The notes beneath the pieces were generated by a model. It was not told where the DNA came from and made no database searches. It saw only the letters and a list, made by a program, of their open reading frames with translations. Position numbers and translations under genes: made by a program. A stretch of DNA of 56,693 nucleotides from Leptolyngbyaceae cyanobacterium RM1_1_2 (GTDB taxonomy: Bacteria > Cyanobacteriota > Cyanobacteriia > Phormidesmidales > Phormidesmidaceae), in contig JAAUQI010000032.1 of NCBI GenBank assembly GCA_012032345.1, positions 1-56,693 of the forward strand. Reading direction: 5' to 3'. Of this stretch, positions 27,186 through 36,181 are shown piece by piece. Within the stretch, counting starts at the first letter, position 1. The number at the start of each line of letters is the position of its first letter.

Positions 27186-29144
27186 ATGTCTCTTGCTCTG
27201 CAGCTTAGCTCTACTTTGTCTTCAAACTGGTTTCATTTCGCCGCACTAAATCGAAACTTGCCCCAACATCTTGAAACCTCGTTTTCAGGCGCGCCCGGTC
27301 AGGCCGCAGATTTCCTAAGCAACTTTCGAGCATTTTTGACGCCGCTGACTCAGCAGTCCTTCAAACAAGTAAGCAGCCAGCTTGAGCGGGAGCTGTCGAT
27401 TGTCAATCAGTCTTTGCAGATGCTCAAAAATCAGGGTTTTGAGCGAATTTTGCACGTCATGCTAGAGTCGATTGCCTTTAAGATTGCCGAGCTGCTAAAT
27501 GCTGACCGCACCTCAATTTTTTTGGTAGATGATGTCAATCAAGAGCTGTGGTCTATTGTGGCCGAGCAAGATACGGGCAAACCCATCGAAATTCGCCTGC
27601 CGCTCGGTCAGGGTGTGGCAGGATTTGTCGCTAGCCAGCAGCAGACAATTAATGCCCCTTTTGATTTTTATAGTGACCCGCGATCGCACGAAGCCCAGCA
27701 GCTAGAGCAGCAAACGGGCTATCGAACTTATACGCTCCTAGCGGTACCGCTGTTTGATCAGCAGGGCAAGTTCTTAGCGGTAGTGCAGCTACTCAACAAG
27801 CTACTGCCCCAAAGTCACTGTGATAGCTTTGAAGACCGCCTTGATCCGCAAGGATTCACGGCTGAAGATGAGAAGCTGCTCAAAGACTTCAGCAATACAA
27901 TTCGTCTGATTCTAGAAAGTTCCCAGCGATTTCACGCCGCTGCCCGTCAGCAGCAAGCCGCCGCAGGCTTGATGAAGGCTACTCAGTCGCTAAATCAGAG
28001 CGGTCTGAAGCTAGAGGAAACCCTACAGCGCGTTATGGATGAGGCCAAGCAGCTTATGAACGCAGATCGCAGCACGTTTTGGCTGCTCGATCGGCAGCAG
28101 GGGGGGCTTCGAGCTGAGATTACAACAGCAGAGGGAGCTTCAAAAACGCTGCAGCTGGCTGTAGGACAGGGCTATGTGGGACAAGCAGCCGCCCGCAAAC
28201 AGGCTTTTAACATTCCTTATGATCTCTATCAGCGGCAGGATTCTGATACTGCACGGCAGGTCGATCAAATTAGCGGCTACCGTACCTACAGCCTGCTCTG
28301 TGTGCCTGCTTTTAATCCTAGCGGTGAGCTAATTGGGGTTACACAGCTTGTCAATAAACGGCGCAACCAGCCCCACCTCGAAGAAAATCCGGCCTCAACC
28401 TGTCAAACTCCAATTCAGTTCAGGGCTAGTTTTTCGGCAGAAGATGAGGCTTTTCTGGAGGTTTTTAACATCCATGCCGGAGTAGCTTTGCAAAATGCGC
28501 TTTTCGTTGAGGAACTCGAAAAAACAGTTGTAGCGCGAACTCAGGAACTGCACGAGAAGAATCAGCAGCTTCAGCGCGAGGTTGAAGAACGTCGTCGGGC
28601 TGAGGCCACTCTAGAAAACCTCAATCAGGAACTGCAGCAGCTAGCTGATCTAGATGGTTTGACTCAGGTTGCAAACCGTCGCTATCTCGATGAGTACCTG
28701 CAAGAGCACTGGCTGCGATCGCAGGAAACCAACCAGCCACTTTCCTTAATTTTGTGCGATATTGACTGCTTCAAGCAGTATAACGATACCTATGGGCATC
28801 TCGAAGGCGACAAATGTCTACAGCAGATTGCTCAAGGGCTGAGTCAAACTCTAGCAGGCTCCCCCGGACTCGTGGCCCGCTTTGGCGGCGAAGAATTTAC
28901 TGTGATTTTGCCAAACACAGCGGCCAAAACCGCGCTGGCAATGGCCGAACACATCCGTCAAAAAATCTGGCAGCTGGCAATTCCTCACACGGGTTCAAAG
29001 GTTTGCCAGCAGGTGACCCTAAGTTTGGGGATAGCTACATGCTTGCCCAGTCAGTCACAAATTCCAAAAGACCTAATTGCGGCGGCTGATAAGGCCCTCT
29101 ATCAGGCTAAAGCGGCTGGACGCAATCGATCGACCGCCCTATAA
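27186..29144 (+). CDS. Diguanylate cyclase with two GAF sensor domains
   Basis: The 652-residue protein makes cyclic di-GMP from two GTP. In order: an N-terminal helical part, GAF 1 (about residues 75-235), GAF 2 (about 265-430), a coiled-coil linker, and a C-terminal GGDEF domain with active-site GGEEF, preceded by LTQVANRRYLDEYL and LILCDIDCFKQYND. The residues just before the site read GSPGLVAR, so the RxxD product-inhibition site is absent and feedback control is probably lacking. No membrane segment is present. GAF domains could bind cyclic nucleotides or a bilin; GAF 1 lacks an obvious chromophore Cys motif. An alternative start is 27153. The 3' end overlaps the convergent gene by 43 bp. 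Confidence 0.9.
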   Translation: MSLALQLSSTLSSNWFHFAALNRNLPQHLETSFSGAPGQAADFLSNFRAFLTPLTQQSFKQVSSQLERELSIVNQSLQMLKNQGFERILHVMLESIAFKIAELLNADRTSIFLVDDVNQELWSIVAEQDTGKPIEIRLPLGQGVAGFVASQQQTINAPFDFYSDPRSHEAQQLEQQTGYRTYTLLAVPLFDQQGKFLAVVQLLNKLLPQSHCDSFEDRLDPQGFTAEDEKLLKDFSNTIRLILESSQRFHAAARQQQAAAGLMKATQSLNQSGLKLEETLQRVMDEAKQLMNADRSTFWLLDRQQGGLRAEITTAEGASKTLQLAVGQGYVGQAAARKQAFNIPYDLYQRQDSDTARQVDQISGYRTYSLLCVPAFNPSGELIGVTQLVNKRRNQPHLEENPASTCQTPIQFRASFSAEDEAFLEVFNIHAGVALQNALFVEELEKTVVARTQELHEKNQQLQREVEERRRAEATLENLNQELQQLADLDGLTQVANRRYLDEYLQEHWLRSQETNQPLSLILCDIDCFKQYNDTYGHLEGDKCLQQIAQGLSQTLAGSPGLVARFGGEEFTVILPNTAAKTALAMAEHIRQKIWQLAIPHTGSKVCQQVTLSLGIATCLPSQSQIPKDLIAAADKALYQAKAAGRNRSTAL

Positions 29145-29359
29145 GCCATTTTAATAGTCAAATCAACCAGTCGGAGTGACTGATAGAGTCGTCTGCGCAA
29201 ATCTGACAGAAACGGCGATTCACCTGAGAAAAAGGGCAACTGCAAATCTTCACTGGTCAAGGTGCAATCAAAATCAGCCAGAATATCTTCTGGATCATAG
29301 GGCAGTGATGCATAGCGGCTAAACGTATAGGTTTCGTTGGACTGAATGACTTTCGTCAT
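29102..29359 (-). CDS. Small conserved protein resembling the N-terminus of PD-(D/E)XK-type cyanobacterial proteins
   Basis: The 85-residue frame has YTFSRYASLPYDPEDILADF, a pattern I associate with short cyanobacterial proteins and with N-terminal modules of restriction-endonuclease-like proteins; the nuclease domain itself is absent. The C-terminal half is a basic helix. Its last 43 bp overlap the end of the GGDEF gene on the other strand. It may be a stand-alone regulator or a truncated remnant. Family assignment is weak. Confidence 0.5.
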   Translation of the reverse strand: MTKVIQSNETYTFSRYASLPYDPEDILADFDCTLTSEDLQLPFFSGESPFLSDLRRRLYQSLRLVDLTIKMAYRAVDRLRPAALA

Positions 29360-29549
29360 AATTAACCTCGCCCTAGGCGATCGCTTGCGAGCAGTTTGCA
29401 GGTGATTAAATCCTTAGGAAAGGTGAGCGTCAGCATGTAACCCCAAGCTCTTTTGATTGATTGCGCTCTAAATGATTAATTTGTAGACAAAATTTTTGTT
29501 CTAGCTACAAAGTTAGCCAGCCCCTAGTTTTTGATTCATTCATACTAAA

Positions 29550-29583
29550 AGCACCCCCTGAGATATTAGTCTCAGGGGGTGCT
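29550..29583 (-). terminator. Strong intrinsic terminator
   Basis: AGCACCCCCTGAGA and its exact complement form a 14-bp perfect stem with a 6-nt loop. On the minus strand it is followed by TTTTAG. It lies 36 bp downstream of the stop of the minus-strand gene at 29620-30006. Confidence 0.85.
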
Positions 29584-29619
29584 GACAAAATAACTGGTAG
29601 CCTGCTAAATCTGCTTGAG

Positions 29620-30006
29620 CTAGTTTACGACCTGCTCAGCACTGTCTTTGACCTGCTGGCCCAGATTCTTGAGAGACTCTCCGGCAGCATTCAACGGATT
29701 TGTGGGAGCCTGCCGAGATTCTGCATCGCGTCTGAGTCTTTCGGCTTTAGCCTCAGCAGCAGAGGTATCCCGACGCGGATCGGTATCTTCATACTGATTC
29801 ATGCCGCCTACTTTGGTCTGCACAGGGTCGTAGGGTTCGTAGTTTTGTAGCTGATCTCGATCATTTTTAAGATAGTCTCCTGAGCTTTCTGCTAAAGCTG
29901 CACTGTTGAGACCACCCAGGCCAAAAACCAGACCCAGACAAAGGCAGAAGGAAATTAAGCCGACGATCGCCCGACGAATAGCGCTGAAATTTAGAACTGT
30001 TTTCAT
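29620..30006 (-). CDS. Small secreted hydrophilic protein
   Basis: A 128-residue protein has a signal peptide cut after ALA at about residue 39. The mature part is charged and likely helical or disordered, with YLKNDRDQLQNYEPYDPVQT and a C-terminal GESLKNLGQQVKDSAEQV helix. The pattern resembles small periplasmic stress-type proteins found across cyanobacteria; I cannot name a family with confidence. The gene ends in a strong terminator, so it is probably monocistronic. Confidence 0.65.
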   Translation of the reverse strand: MKTVLNFSAIRRAIVGLISFCLCLGLVFGLGGLNSAALAESSGDYLKNDRDQLQNYEPYDPVQTKVGGMNQYEDTDPRRDTSAAEAKAERLRRDAESRQAPTNPLNAAGESLKNLGQQVKDSAEQVVN

Positions 30007-30197
30007 AAGTCAAATCCTGAAAGACATTGTCTTGAAATGTAGACATTCCAATCCGTGAAAACCTCTGTCCTAAGGACAAATTCTAAACGTTTAGGTTCTA
30101 TCGCTAGTTTTAAGTCAGCTATATCGTCAGATAGTTAATAAATAGGCCGTTTGTCAGCATCCTGGACTCAGGGCAAACCCAGACCGACAAAATCACA

Positions 30198-30545
30198 ATG
30201 TCATCAGCAGAATCACCATCACCGCGCAATTATTCCCACATCACTTCGCTTGCAGCCGCTCAGTCCTCAGCCGCAAACGGTGAGCTATTCCCTGTCTTGC
30301 TTTTTCCGGCGGAGTTTGGCGGTGAGGAGATAGCTCCAAATATTGTCTACGTTCCCCCCGGAATACCGGAAATCAAAGATCAGATAACGGGGACTTTAAT
30401 CCGCTTTTACGAGGGGGGGCTGATCAATAAGTTGAGCATTTCACCCACCTACAAGGGGAAAAGCTTGGTTCCAGCAACTATCGGAATCAAAGCCTGGCAC
30501 TCGGATAAAGACGGTGGACTTAACCCATCTATCGAAATTTGGTAA
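30198..30545 (+). CDS. Conserved protein of unknown function
   Basis: The 115-residue protein has a disordered Ser-rich N-terminus and then a conserved-looking beta-rich domain: GELFPVLLFPAEFGGEE, NIVYVPPGIPEIKDQITGTLIRF and VPATIGIKAWHSD. No signal peptide, membrane helix or catalytic motif is visible. I do not recognise a named family. The pattern of short strands suggests a small beta-barrel or sandwich, perhaps an adaptor. Confidence 0.6.
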   Translation: MSSAESPSPRNYSHITSLAAAQSSAANGELFPVLLFPAEFGGEEIAPNIVYVPPGIPEIKDQITGTLIRFYEGGLINKLSISPTYKGKSLVPATIGIKAWHSDKDGGLNPSIEIW

Positions 30546-30768
30546 ATTGCAGCCAAATTGCAACAGCGACCTCTACGCTCGCCTTCGCTCAGTGAACTGG
30601 TTATCCAACTGCGGTTTGCCTCTTAACCTTGACCGTTTATGAATCTGGACTCTTCCCGTGCGGATGGCAGGGCCAGTGGCCAGCCGGATCGCTGTTGGTT
30701 TACTGAAACCTAGCGCTGCCTGCTCAAGTAGCTTAGCTCAGCGAAGTGCCTGTCGCTGTTGGGCAGCT

Positions 30769-31152
30769 TTAGCGATCGCCTTCTAAATTAACCCAGCGCC
30801 AAAAAGGGTGGCTAGACCCCTGCTGGCGAATCTTTAGTAGCAGCTTTTCTAAATGCTGCCGCTCACCTGCTGACAGCCCCAGCAGAATATGGCGGCTGTG
30901 GCTGACTAAAAGGGCTATAGTTAGCCCCACGCAAAGCCCCAAGCCAGCTGCTGGCAGGGGATTGTAAGCCAAGCCATAGCGGATTTGAGTCCAGGTAAAG
31001 TATTCAAGCGCTCGCTCAATTTCAAACCGCAAAACCCACAGGCTGAAGCTGCCAACCGTCAGCCAAAGAACACTGCACACTAGCCACCAAGCGTACATCA
31101 CGACCTGACTTAGCCGTTCTAGCTGGCGATCGAACTCGGTCGGCGTATTCAC
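30769..31152 (-). CDS. Two-helix membrane protein downstream of secF
   Basis: A 127-residue protein with two membrane helices (about residues 20-42 and 67-84) and a basic C-terminal helix. It starts three bases after the secF stop, so it is translated as part of the pdhAB-secDF operon. I know no defined function. Its position suggests a link to the SecDF translocon accessory complex or merely co-expression. Confidence 0.7.
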   Translation of the reverse strand: MNTPTEFDRQLERLSQVVMYAWWLVCSVLWLTVGSFSLWVLRFEIERALEYFTWTQIRYGLAYNPLPAAGLGLCVGLTIALLVSHSRHILLGLSAGERQHLEKLLLKIRQQGSSHPFWRWVNLEGDR

Positions 31153-31155
31153 GGG

Positions 31156-32127
31156 TTAAACAACATTTTCAGGTGAGTCTGTCGTCTCTTCAACACCTGC
31201 GATCGCCCGTCCTGAGCGCTCACGCCACCAGGCCAGCAGAGTACTGGCAATGAAGATACTGGAGTAGGCCCCCGTCATAAACCCGATAATTAGAGCCAGG
31301 GCAAAAAACTTGAGCGTTTCGCCGCCAAAGAGAAAAATAGCAGTCAGCGTTAGCACCGTTGTCAGGGTGGTGTTAATCGATCGCGCCAGGGTTTGATTAA
31401 CTGAATCATCAACGATTTCATCAATATGGCGCTGCGGATTATATTTAATCGTTTCTCGAATGCGATCGTAAATCACGACCGTATCGTTCACCGAAAATCC
31501 CACAATCGTCAGCAGTGCCACCACAAACAGGCTGTCTACCTCGGTGCCCAGTACCAGCCCCAACACCGCAAAGACCCCCAGGGTTACCAGCAGGTCATGC
31601 AGCAGGGCTACAATTGAGAAAACAGCATAGTCAAACTGAAACCGCAGGCTGAGATAAGCCGTAATGCCCGCAAAGGCCACCAGCAGCGCTAGCAGGCCAG
31701 CCGCAAATAGCTGCCGCCCAATCACAGGGCCAACCACATCAATCTGAGTCGCCTCTGGATCAAACTTTCCTAAAGCTGCCTCTAATGCCTGCTGCAGCCG
31801 AGTTCGCGCTTCTACATCTAAAGTTGATGTGCGAATCGACACGGCCTGCCGATTATCTCCCAGAATTTGAATGCTGCTGTTTTCTAACCTTTGCTCTGTC
31901 AGCACACCGCGCACGGTGCTAACGTCTACTGGCTCAGTGCAGTTGATAGGAACGGCCTCACAGTCTCGCTCTACCTGCAGCCGCGTCCCTCCCACAAAAT
32001 CTAAGCCCGGACGCAGAGGCGCGCCAATCTGACTCCAAGAGATGGCCATCGCTATTAATCCGGCTAAAATCACAGCGCCGGAGATTGACCACCAAAGCGA
32101 TCGCTGTTTGACTACATTAAGTTTCAT
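31156..32127 (-). CDS. secF: Protein translocase subunit SecF
   Basis: SecF pairs with SecD to use the proton-motive force to pull proteins through SecYEG; in cyanobacteria it may act at plasma and thylakoid membranes. The 323-residue protein has a first helix, a periplasmic P4-type domain (about 35-130) and five further helices. The family motif [10 protein letters not shown] follows helix 1, and the [15 protein letters not shown] signature of helix 4 is present. Its ATG overlaps the end of secD by 4 bp, indicating translational coupling. Confidence 0.95.
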   Translation of the reverse strand: MKLNVVKQRSLWWSISGAVILAGLIAMAISWSQIGAPLRPGLDFVGGTRLQVERDCEAVPINCTEPVDVSTVRGVLTEQRLENSSIQILGDNRQAVSIRTSTLDVEARTRLQQALEAALGKFDPEATQIDVVGPVIGRQLFAAGLLALLVAFAGITAYLSLRFQFDYAVFSIVALLHDLLVTLGVFAVLGLVLGTEVDSLFVVALLTIVGFSVNDTVVIYDRIRETIKYNPQRHIDEIVDDSVNQTLARSINTTLTTVLTLTAIFLFGGETLKFFALALIIGFMTGAYSSIFIASTLLAWWRERSGRAIAGVEETTDSPENVV

Positions 32128-33539
32128 GGTTGGGACGGAGCCTGAGAATTACGCGCATCCTTCAGCCCAGGGCAAAAAAGCTCAGGCTTACGGAACTGAG
32201 AAAAACCCAAAACGAACAGCAGCAGGGTACGGCTACAGGTCAAGGCCGTAAACATGCTGATAGCCACCCCAATCGCCAGGGTGAGGGCAAAGCCTTTAAC
32301 CAATCCCGCCCCAAACCAAAACAGGGCGGCGCAGGCAATTAGAGTGGTGACATTGCTATCTAAAATGCTGGAAAAAGCACGGTAGAAGCCAGACTCTACA
32401 GAGCGATAGGGAGTTTTGCCCGCACGCAGCTCTTCGCGGGTACGTTCAAAAATCAGCACGTTGGCATCTACCGCCATGCCTATACTGAGAATGAACCCGG
32501 CAATTCCCGGCAGCGTTAAGGTAACGCCAAAAATGTTGAAAGCCGCCCAGGTCAGCAAGGCGTAGACTACTAGGGCAATGTCCGCCAGCACTCCCGGCAG
32601 GCGGTAGTAAACCGCCATGAAGATCAGAACCAAAATCAGGCCAGCGATGCCAGCATAAAGACTCCGCACAATGCTGTCTCGCCCCAGGGTGGCACCGACG
32701 GTTCGATTTTCGACTACCTGTACCGGAACGGGCAAGGCACCCCCCCGGAGCTGAATCGCTAAATCTTGGGCACCCTGAGCGTCAAAGCTGCCAGAAATCA
32801 CGGCGCTGCCGCCTGTAATGCCCGTTTCGGCATACTGCACGTCTACACTGGGGGCACTGATGAGAGCATCGTCCAGCAAAATCCCAATGCTGCGGCCTGT
32901 ACCTGCAATCCGCTTGGTCAAATCTGTAAAGAGAGTGGCTCCCTCACGGTCAAACTCAATGACGACTTCCCAACTGTTGCCCGCTCCAATCGGTCTGGCG
33001 AAAGCATCTGTGAGCTTGTCGCCGGTTAGCCCAGCTGATTCAAATAAGCCTGTAATGGCTTCATAGCTGCGCTCCAAGGCTGCCTGATTTTCAGCAGTTG
33101 CCTCTGCATCACCGCTGGCATCTAAAACTGCCTGCTGGGCCAAACGCTCCTGCAAAACCTGCTGCTCTGCCTGAAGCTGGCCCTCGGTTCCCGGCTTCTG
33201 AGTCTTAAACTCTAGCTGAGCCGTGCCGCCTAGAACTCGCTCGGCCTGCTCTGGATCGCTGACGCCCGGAAGCTGCACCAGTAGCTGGTCTTCGCCAACA
33301 GTTTGCACCACCGCTTCAGAAACACCTAAACCATTGACCCGGTTTTCAATCACCCGCTGCACGGCTTCTAGGTCTTCAGAGGTAATTTCAGGGATTTGCT
33401 CGGTTGGCTGCACCATCAGCGTTAGCTGAGAGCCACCGCGCAGATCCAGCCCTAGACGGGTGGGTACTTGCACAATGACGACTATAGCCGCAATCGTCAG
33501 CGCTAAAATAACCGCAAGCAGGAGTCGTTGACGTGCCAT
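32124..33539 (-). CDS. secD: Protein translocase subunit SecD
   Basis: SecD is the partner of SecF in late protein export. The 471-residue protein has an N-terminal helix, a large periplasmic P1 region (about 30-280) beginning with [13 protein letters not shown], and five C-terminal helices with the conserved [17 protein letters not shown] motif that bears the proton-path Asp. It is shorter than the E. coli protein, as is usual outside enterobacteria. The start is six bases after the pdhB stop. All key motifs are intact. Confidence 0.95.
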   Translation of the reverse strand: MARQRLLLAVILALTIAAIVVIVQVPTRLGLDLRGGSQLTLMVQPTEQIPEITSEDLEAVQRVIENRVNGLGVSEAVVQTVGEDQLLVQLPGVSDPEQAERVLGGTAQLEFKTQKPGTEGQLQAEQQVLQERLAQQAVLDASGDAEATAENQAALERSYEAITGLFESAGLTGDKLTDAFARPIGAGNSWEVVIEFDREGATLFTDLTKRIAGTGRSIGILLDDALISAPSVDVQYAETGITGGSAVISGSFDAQGAQDLAIQLRGGALPVPVQVVENRTVGATLGRDSIVRSLYAGIAGLILVLIFMAVYYRLPGVLADIALVVYALLTWAAFNIFGVTLTLPGIAGFILSIGMAVDANVLIFERTREELRAGKTPYRSVESGFYRAFSSILDSNVTTLIACAALFWFGAGLVKGFALTLAIGVAISMFTALTCSRTLLLFVLGFSQFRKPELFCPGLKDARNSQAPSQP

Positions 33540-33545
33540 AGAGCC

Positions 33546-34529
33546 TTAAACCTGAAGTGCCATCATTTTTTTAACCGCTTCTACAATCTGTTTGGGCTGA
33601 ACAATTGTAAAACTTTCTAGCTTTCCATTGTAAGGCGTAGGAATGTCCTGCGAGGAAAGTCGCAAGACAGGGGCATCGAGTTCGTCAAAGCAGCGATCGT
33701 TGATGGAGGCAATAATCTCGGCGGCAATTCCGGCTGTGCGCATACACTCCTCTACCACAATGACGCGGTGGGTTTTTTGAATTGAAGCGCCAATGGTTTC
33801 AAAATCAATGGGCTTGAGCGAAATCAGGTCAATTACTTCTGGGTCGAAGCCGTCTTTTTCTAACGTTTTAACAGCCTGCATGACGTGATGGCGCATTCGA
33901 GAATAGGTCAAGAGGGTAACGTCTTTGCCCGATCGCACGATCTCAGCTCGATCTATCGGCACTAGATACTCGTGGTTAGGCAAATCTTCTTTGAGGTTGT
34001 AGAGCAGCACATGCTCAAAGAACAGTACCGGATTGTCATCTCGAATAGCCGACTTTAGCAGCCCTTTAGCATTATAGGGAGTTGAGCAGGCCACAATCTT
34101 TAGCCCCGGTACAGCCTGAAAGTAAGCCTCTAAACGCTGAGAGTGCTCAGCCCCAAGCTGGCGACCGACTCCCCCCGGCCCTCGAATCACCATCGGGATT
34201 TTGTAGTTACCGCCAGACGTATAGCGCAGCATCCCGGCGTTGTTGGCAATCTGGTTGAAGGCCAGCAGCAAAAAGCCCATATTCATGCCTTCAATGATGG
34301 GCCGCAGCCCGGTCATTGCGGCTCCAATAGCCATTCCCGTAAAGCTGTTCTCAGCGATTGGGGTATCTAGAACCCGCAGTTCGCCATATTTCTGATAGAG
34401 ATCTTTGGTAACTTTGTAAGATCCGCCGTAGTGGCCGACATCTTCCCCTAGAACGAACACGGTCTCGTCTCGCCCCATTTCTTCGTCGATAGCTTCCCGC
34501 AGCGCGTTGAATAAAAAAGTTTCTGCCAT
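33546..34529 (-). CDS. pdhB: Pyruvate dehydrogenase E1 component, beta subunit
   Basis: With the alpha subunit it forms the thiamine-diphosphate E1 that decarboxylates pyruvate and acylates the lipoyl arm of E2. The 327-residue protein opens with [13 protein letters not shown] and [18 protein letters not shown]; the latter includes the conserved Glu that activates thiamine. The C-terminal transketolase-like fold follows ([24 protein letters not shown]). It is 69 bp after pdhA and 6 bp before secD, so the PDH and Sec genes share one transcript. Confidence 0.95.
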   Translation of the reverse strand: MAETFLFNALREAIDEEMGRDETVFVLGEDVGHYGGSYKVTKDLYQKYGELRVLDTPIAENSFTGMAIGAAMTGLRPIIEGMNMGFLLLAFNQIANNAGMLRYTSGGNYKIPMVIRGPGGVGRQLGAEHSQRLEAYFQAVPGLKIVACSTPYNAKGLLKSAIRDDNPVLFFEHVLLYNLKEDLPNHEYLVPIDRAEIVRSGKDVTLLTYSRMRHHVMQAVKTLEKDGFDPEVIDLISLKPIDFETIGASIQKTHRVIVVEECMRTAGIAAEIIASINDRCFDELDAPVLRLSSQDIPTPYNGKLESFTIVQPKQIVEAVKKMMALQV

Positions 34530-34598
34530 TAGTTTTGAGTTGTCTAAGTGGTATAGCCTTGTCGGTGAGCAAAGAGCCTACAGCCCCGCCGCGATCGC

Positions 34599-35627
34599 CT
34601 ATTCTTCTGCAAAGACATAGCGATGTAGCTCGTCGGGGCTAGGATCAGGGCTTTCTTCAGCAAACTTAACCGCTTCATCCACAGTGTCTTGAATCTTTTG
34701 CTTGATCGCTTTGAGTTCTGGCTCACCGGCAAGCTTCTGCTCCAGCAGATAGGCTTCAAATTTGCTCAGCGGATCCCGTGCCTGCCATGCCTGCTTTTCT
34801 TCTTTGCTGCGCATTTCATCAGGGTCAGCTAGGGAATGGCCCCGGAAGCGGTAGGTGAGACACTCGATCAGGGTAGGGCCTTCCCCAGCTCTAGCCCGAG
34901 CGATCGCAGTTTGAGCAGCGGCGTGAACTGCCAAAACATCCATACCGTCAACCTCAACACCGGGTATACCAAAGACGCCGGCTTTGCGGTAGATTTCGGG
35001 CTGAGAGGTAGAGCGTTCGTGGGCCATGCCGATTGCCCACTTGTTATTTTCAACCACAAAGATAATGGGCAGCTTCCACAAAGCCGCCATATTCAAGCAT
35101 TCAAAAAACTGACCGTTGTTGGTGGTGCCATCGCCAAAAAAACAGGCCGCTACCTGATCGGCGTCGTTTTGACCCAAGGCGTCGCGCCGATACTTACTCT
35201 GGAAGGCAGCCCCCAAAGCCACAGGAATCCCTTCACCAATAAAGGCAAAGCCTCCTAAAAAATTATGCTCTGACGAGAACAGGTGCATCGAACCGCCGCG
35301 TCCTCGACTACAGCCCGTTTCTTTGCCAAACAGTTCGGCCATGACATTGCGGGCAGGTACTCCAGCGCTGAGGGCGTGGACGTGGTCGCGGTAGGTGCTG
35401 CAGACGTAATCGTCGGGTCGCAGCGACTTAATCACGCCGCTTGAGACAGCCTCTTGCCCGTTGTAAAGATGGACAAAACCGAACATTTTGCCGCGATAGT
35501 ACATTTCAGCGCAGCGGTCTTCAAAATAGCGACCGAGCACCATGTCTTCAAATAACCTCAGCCCCTCTTCGGCAGAGATCTGGGCTGAGGCCGCTTGAAA
35601 CATCGGTAAAGTTCTTTCCTGAACCAT
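34599..35627 (-). CDS. pdhA: Pyruvate dehydrogenase E1 component, alpha subunit
   Basis: The 342-residue subunit binds thiamine diphosphate through the GDG...NN motif ([19 protein letters not shown]). It carries the phosphorylation-loop-like stretch [16 protein letters not shown], although bacterial forms are not usually kinase-controlled. [16 protein letters not shown] near the N-terminus matches the plastid/cyanobacterial subfamily. It is the first gene of the operon pdhA-pdhB-secD-secF-small membrane protein. LipA, needed to make the lipoyl substrate arm, is also in this window. Confidence 0.95.
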   Translation of the reverse strand: MVQERTLPMFQAASAQISAEEGLRLFEDMVLGRYFEDRCAEMYYRGKMFGFVHLYNGQEAVSSGVIKSLRPDDYVCSTYRDHVHALSAGVPARNVMAELFGKETGCSRGRGGSMHLFSSEHNFLGGFAFIGEGIPVALGAAFQSKYRRDALGQNDADQVAACFFGDGTTNNGQFFECLNMAALWKLPIIFVVENNKWAIGMAHERSTSQPEIYRKAGVFGIPGVEVDGMDVLAVHAAAQTAIARARAGEGPTLIECLTYRFRGHSLADPDEMRSKEEKQAWQARDPLSKFEAYLLEQKLAGEPELKAIKQKIQDTVDEAVKFAEESPDPSPDELHRYVFAEE

Positions 35628-36181
35628 GAATTTGCAGTATCCTCTCTCTCAGCCTGATCTAAAGTTTGAAAGACATTCTCACGATAGCCTGACTCAGAGA
35701 CTGTGATCCTATGAAAAGATCAAAGCCACAGCTAGACTTCGGGTACTCGCTGCCGCCAAAATTTGCCATGTAATTGTTGCCGTTTCTAACGTTAACCTCT
35801 CAAGGCTTGCTAAAGCAATCATTTGGCCTTATTTCTGGCCCGATTTTAGACGGTGCCTGAACCAGCTTAGCGTTCCCTGTGTTCGAATTCTCTTGAGCTT
35901 GAATTCCTTTAAGAACCAAGGTGGCTCGTGGCAGCTAGCAGCCAAATCGTTTTAGTTGATCGGGTGTATTTCACTAAACTTAATATTGGGATTGAGGCGG
36001 ACTTATAAATTAAGTTTGCACACATTATTAAAGTAAAAGGGACTTCTACATTTCAACAAAGGGGATGCAGGCTATCATAGTGGCGTTTTCAAACAAAGGT
36101 CGGCTCGATGTTTAGGCTATCTGTGTCAATAATTTGCTGCTGTCAAAGATTACGTTGATATTGCTGCTGGGGATGTAGACT
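35628..36181. promoter_or_regulatory. Divergent intergenic region between pdhA and ftn2
   Basis: This 554-bp spacer separates two genes reading outward, so it must contain the promoters of the pdh-sec operon and of ftn2. I see no open frame or tRNA. The region is AT-rich from 35985 to 36060, with runs such as TTAAGTTTGCACACATTATTAAAG. I do not assign specific promoter boxes. Confidence 0.5.

Noticed and set aside
27016-27249. Short hydrophobic open frame before the GGDEF gene
   Set aside because: It overlaps the real gene, has no ribosome site and no family pattern.
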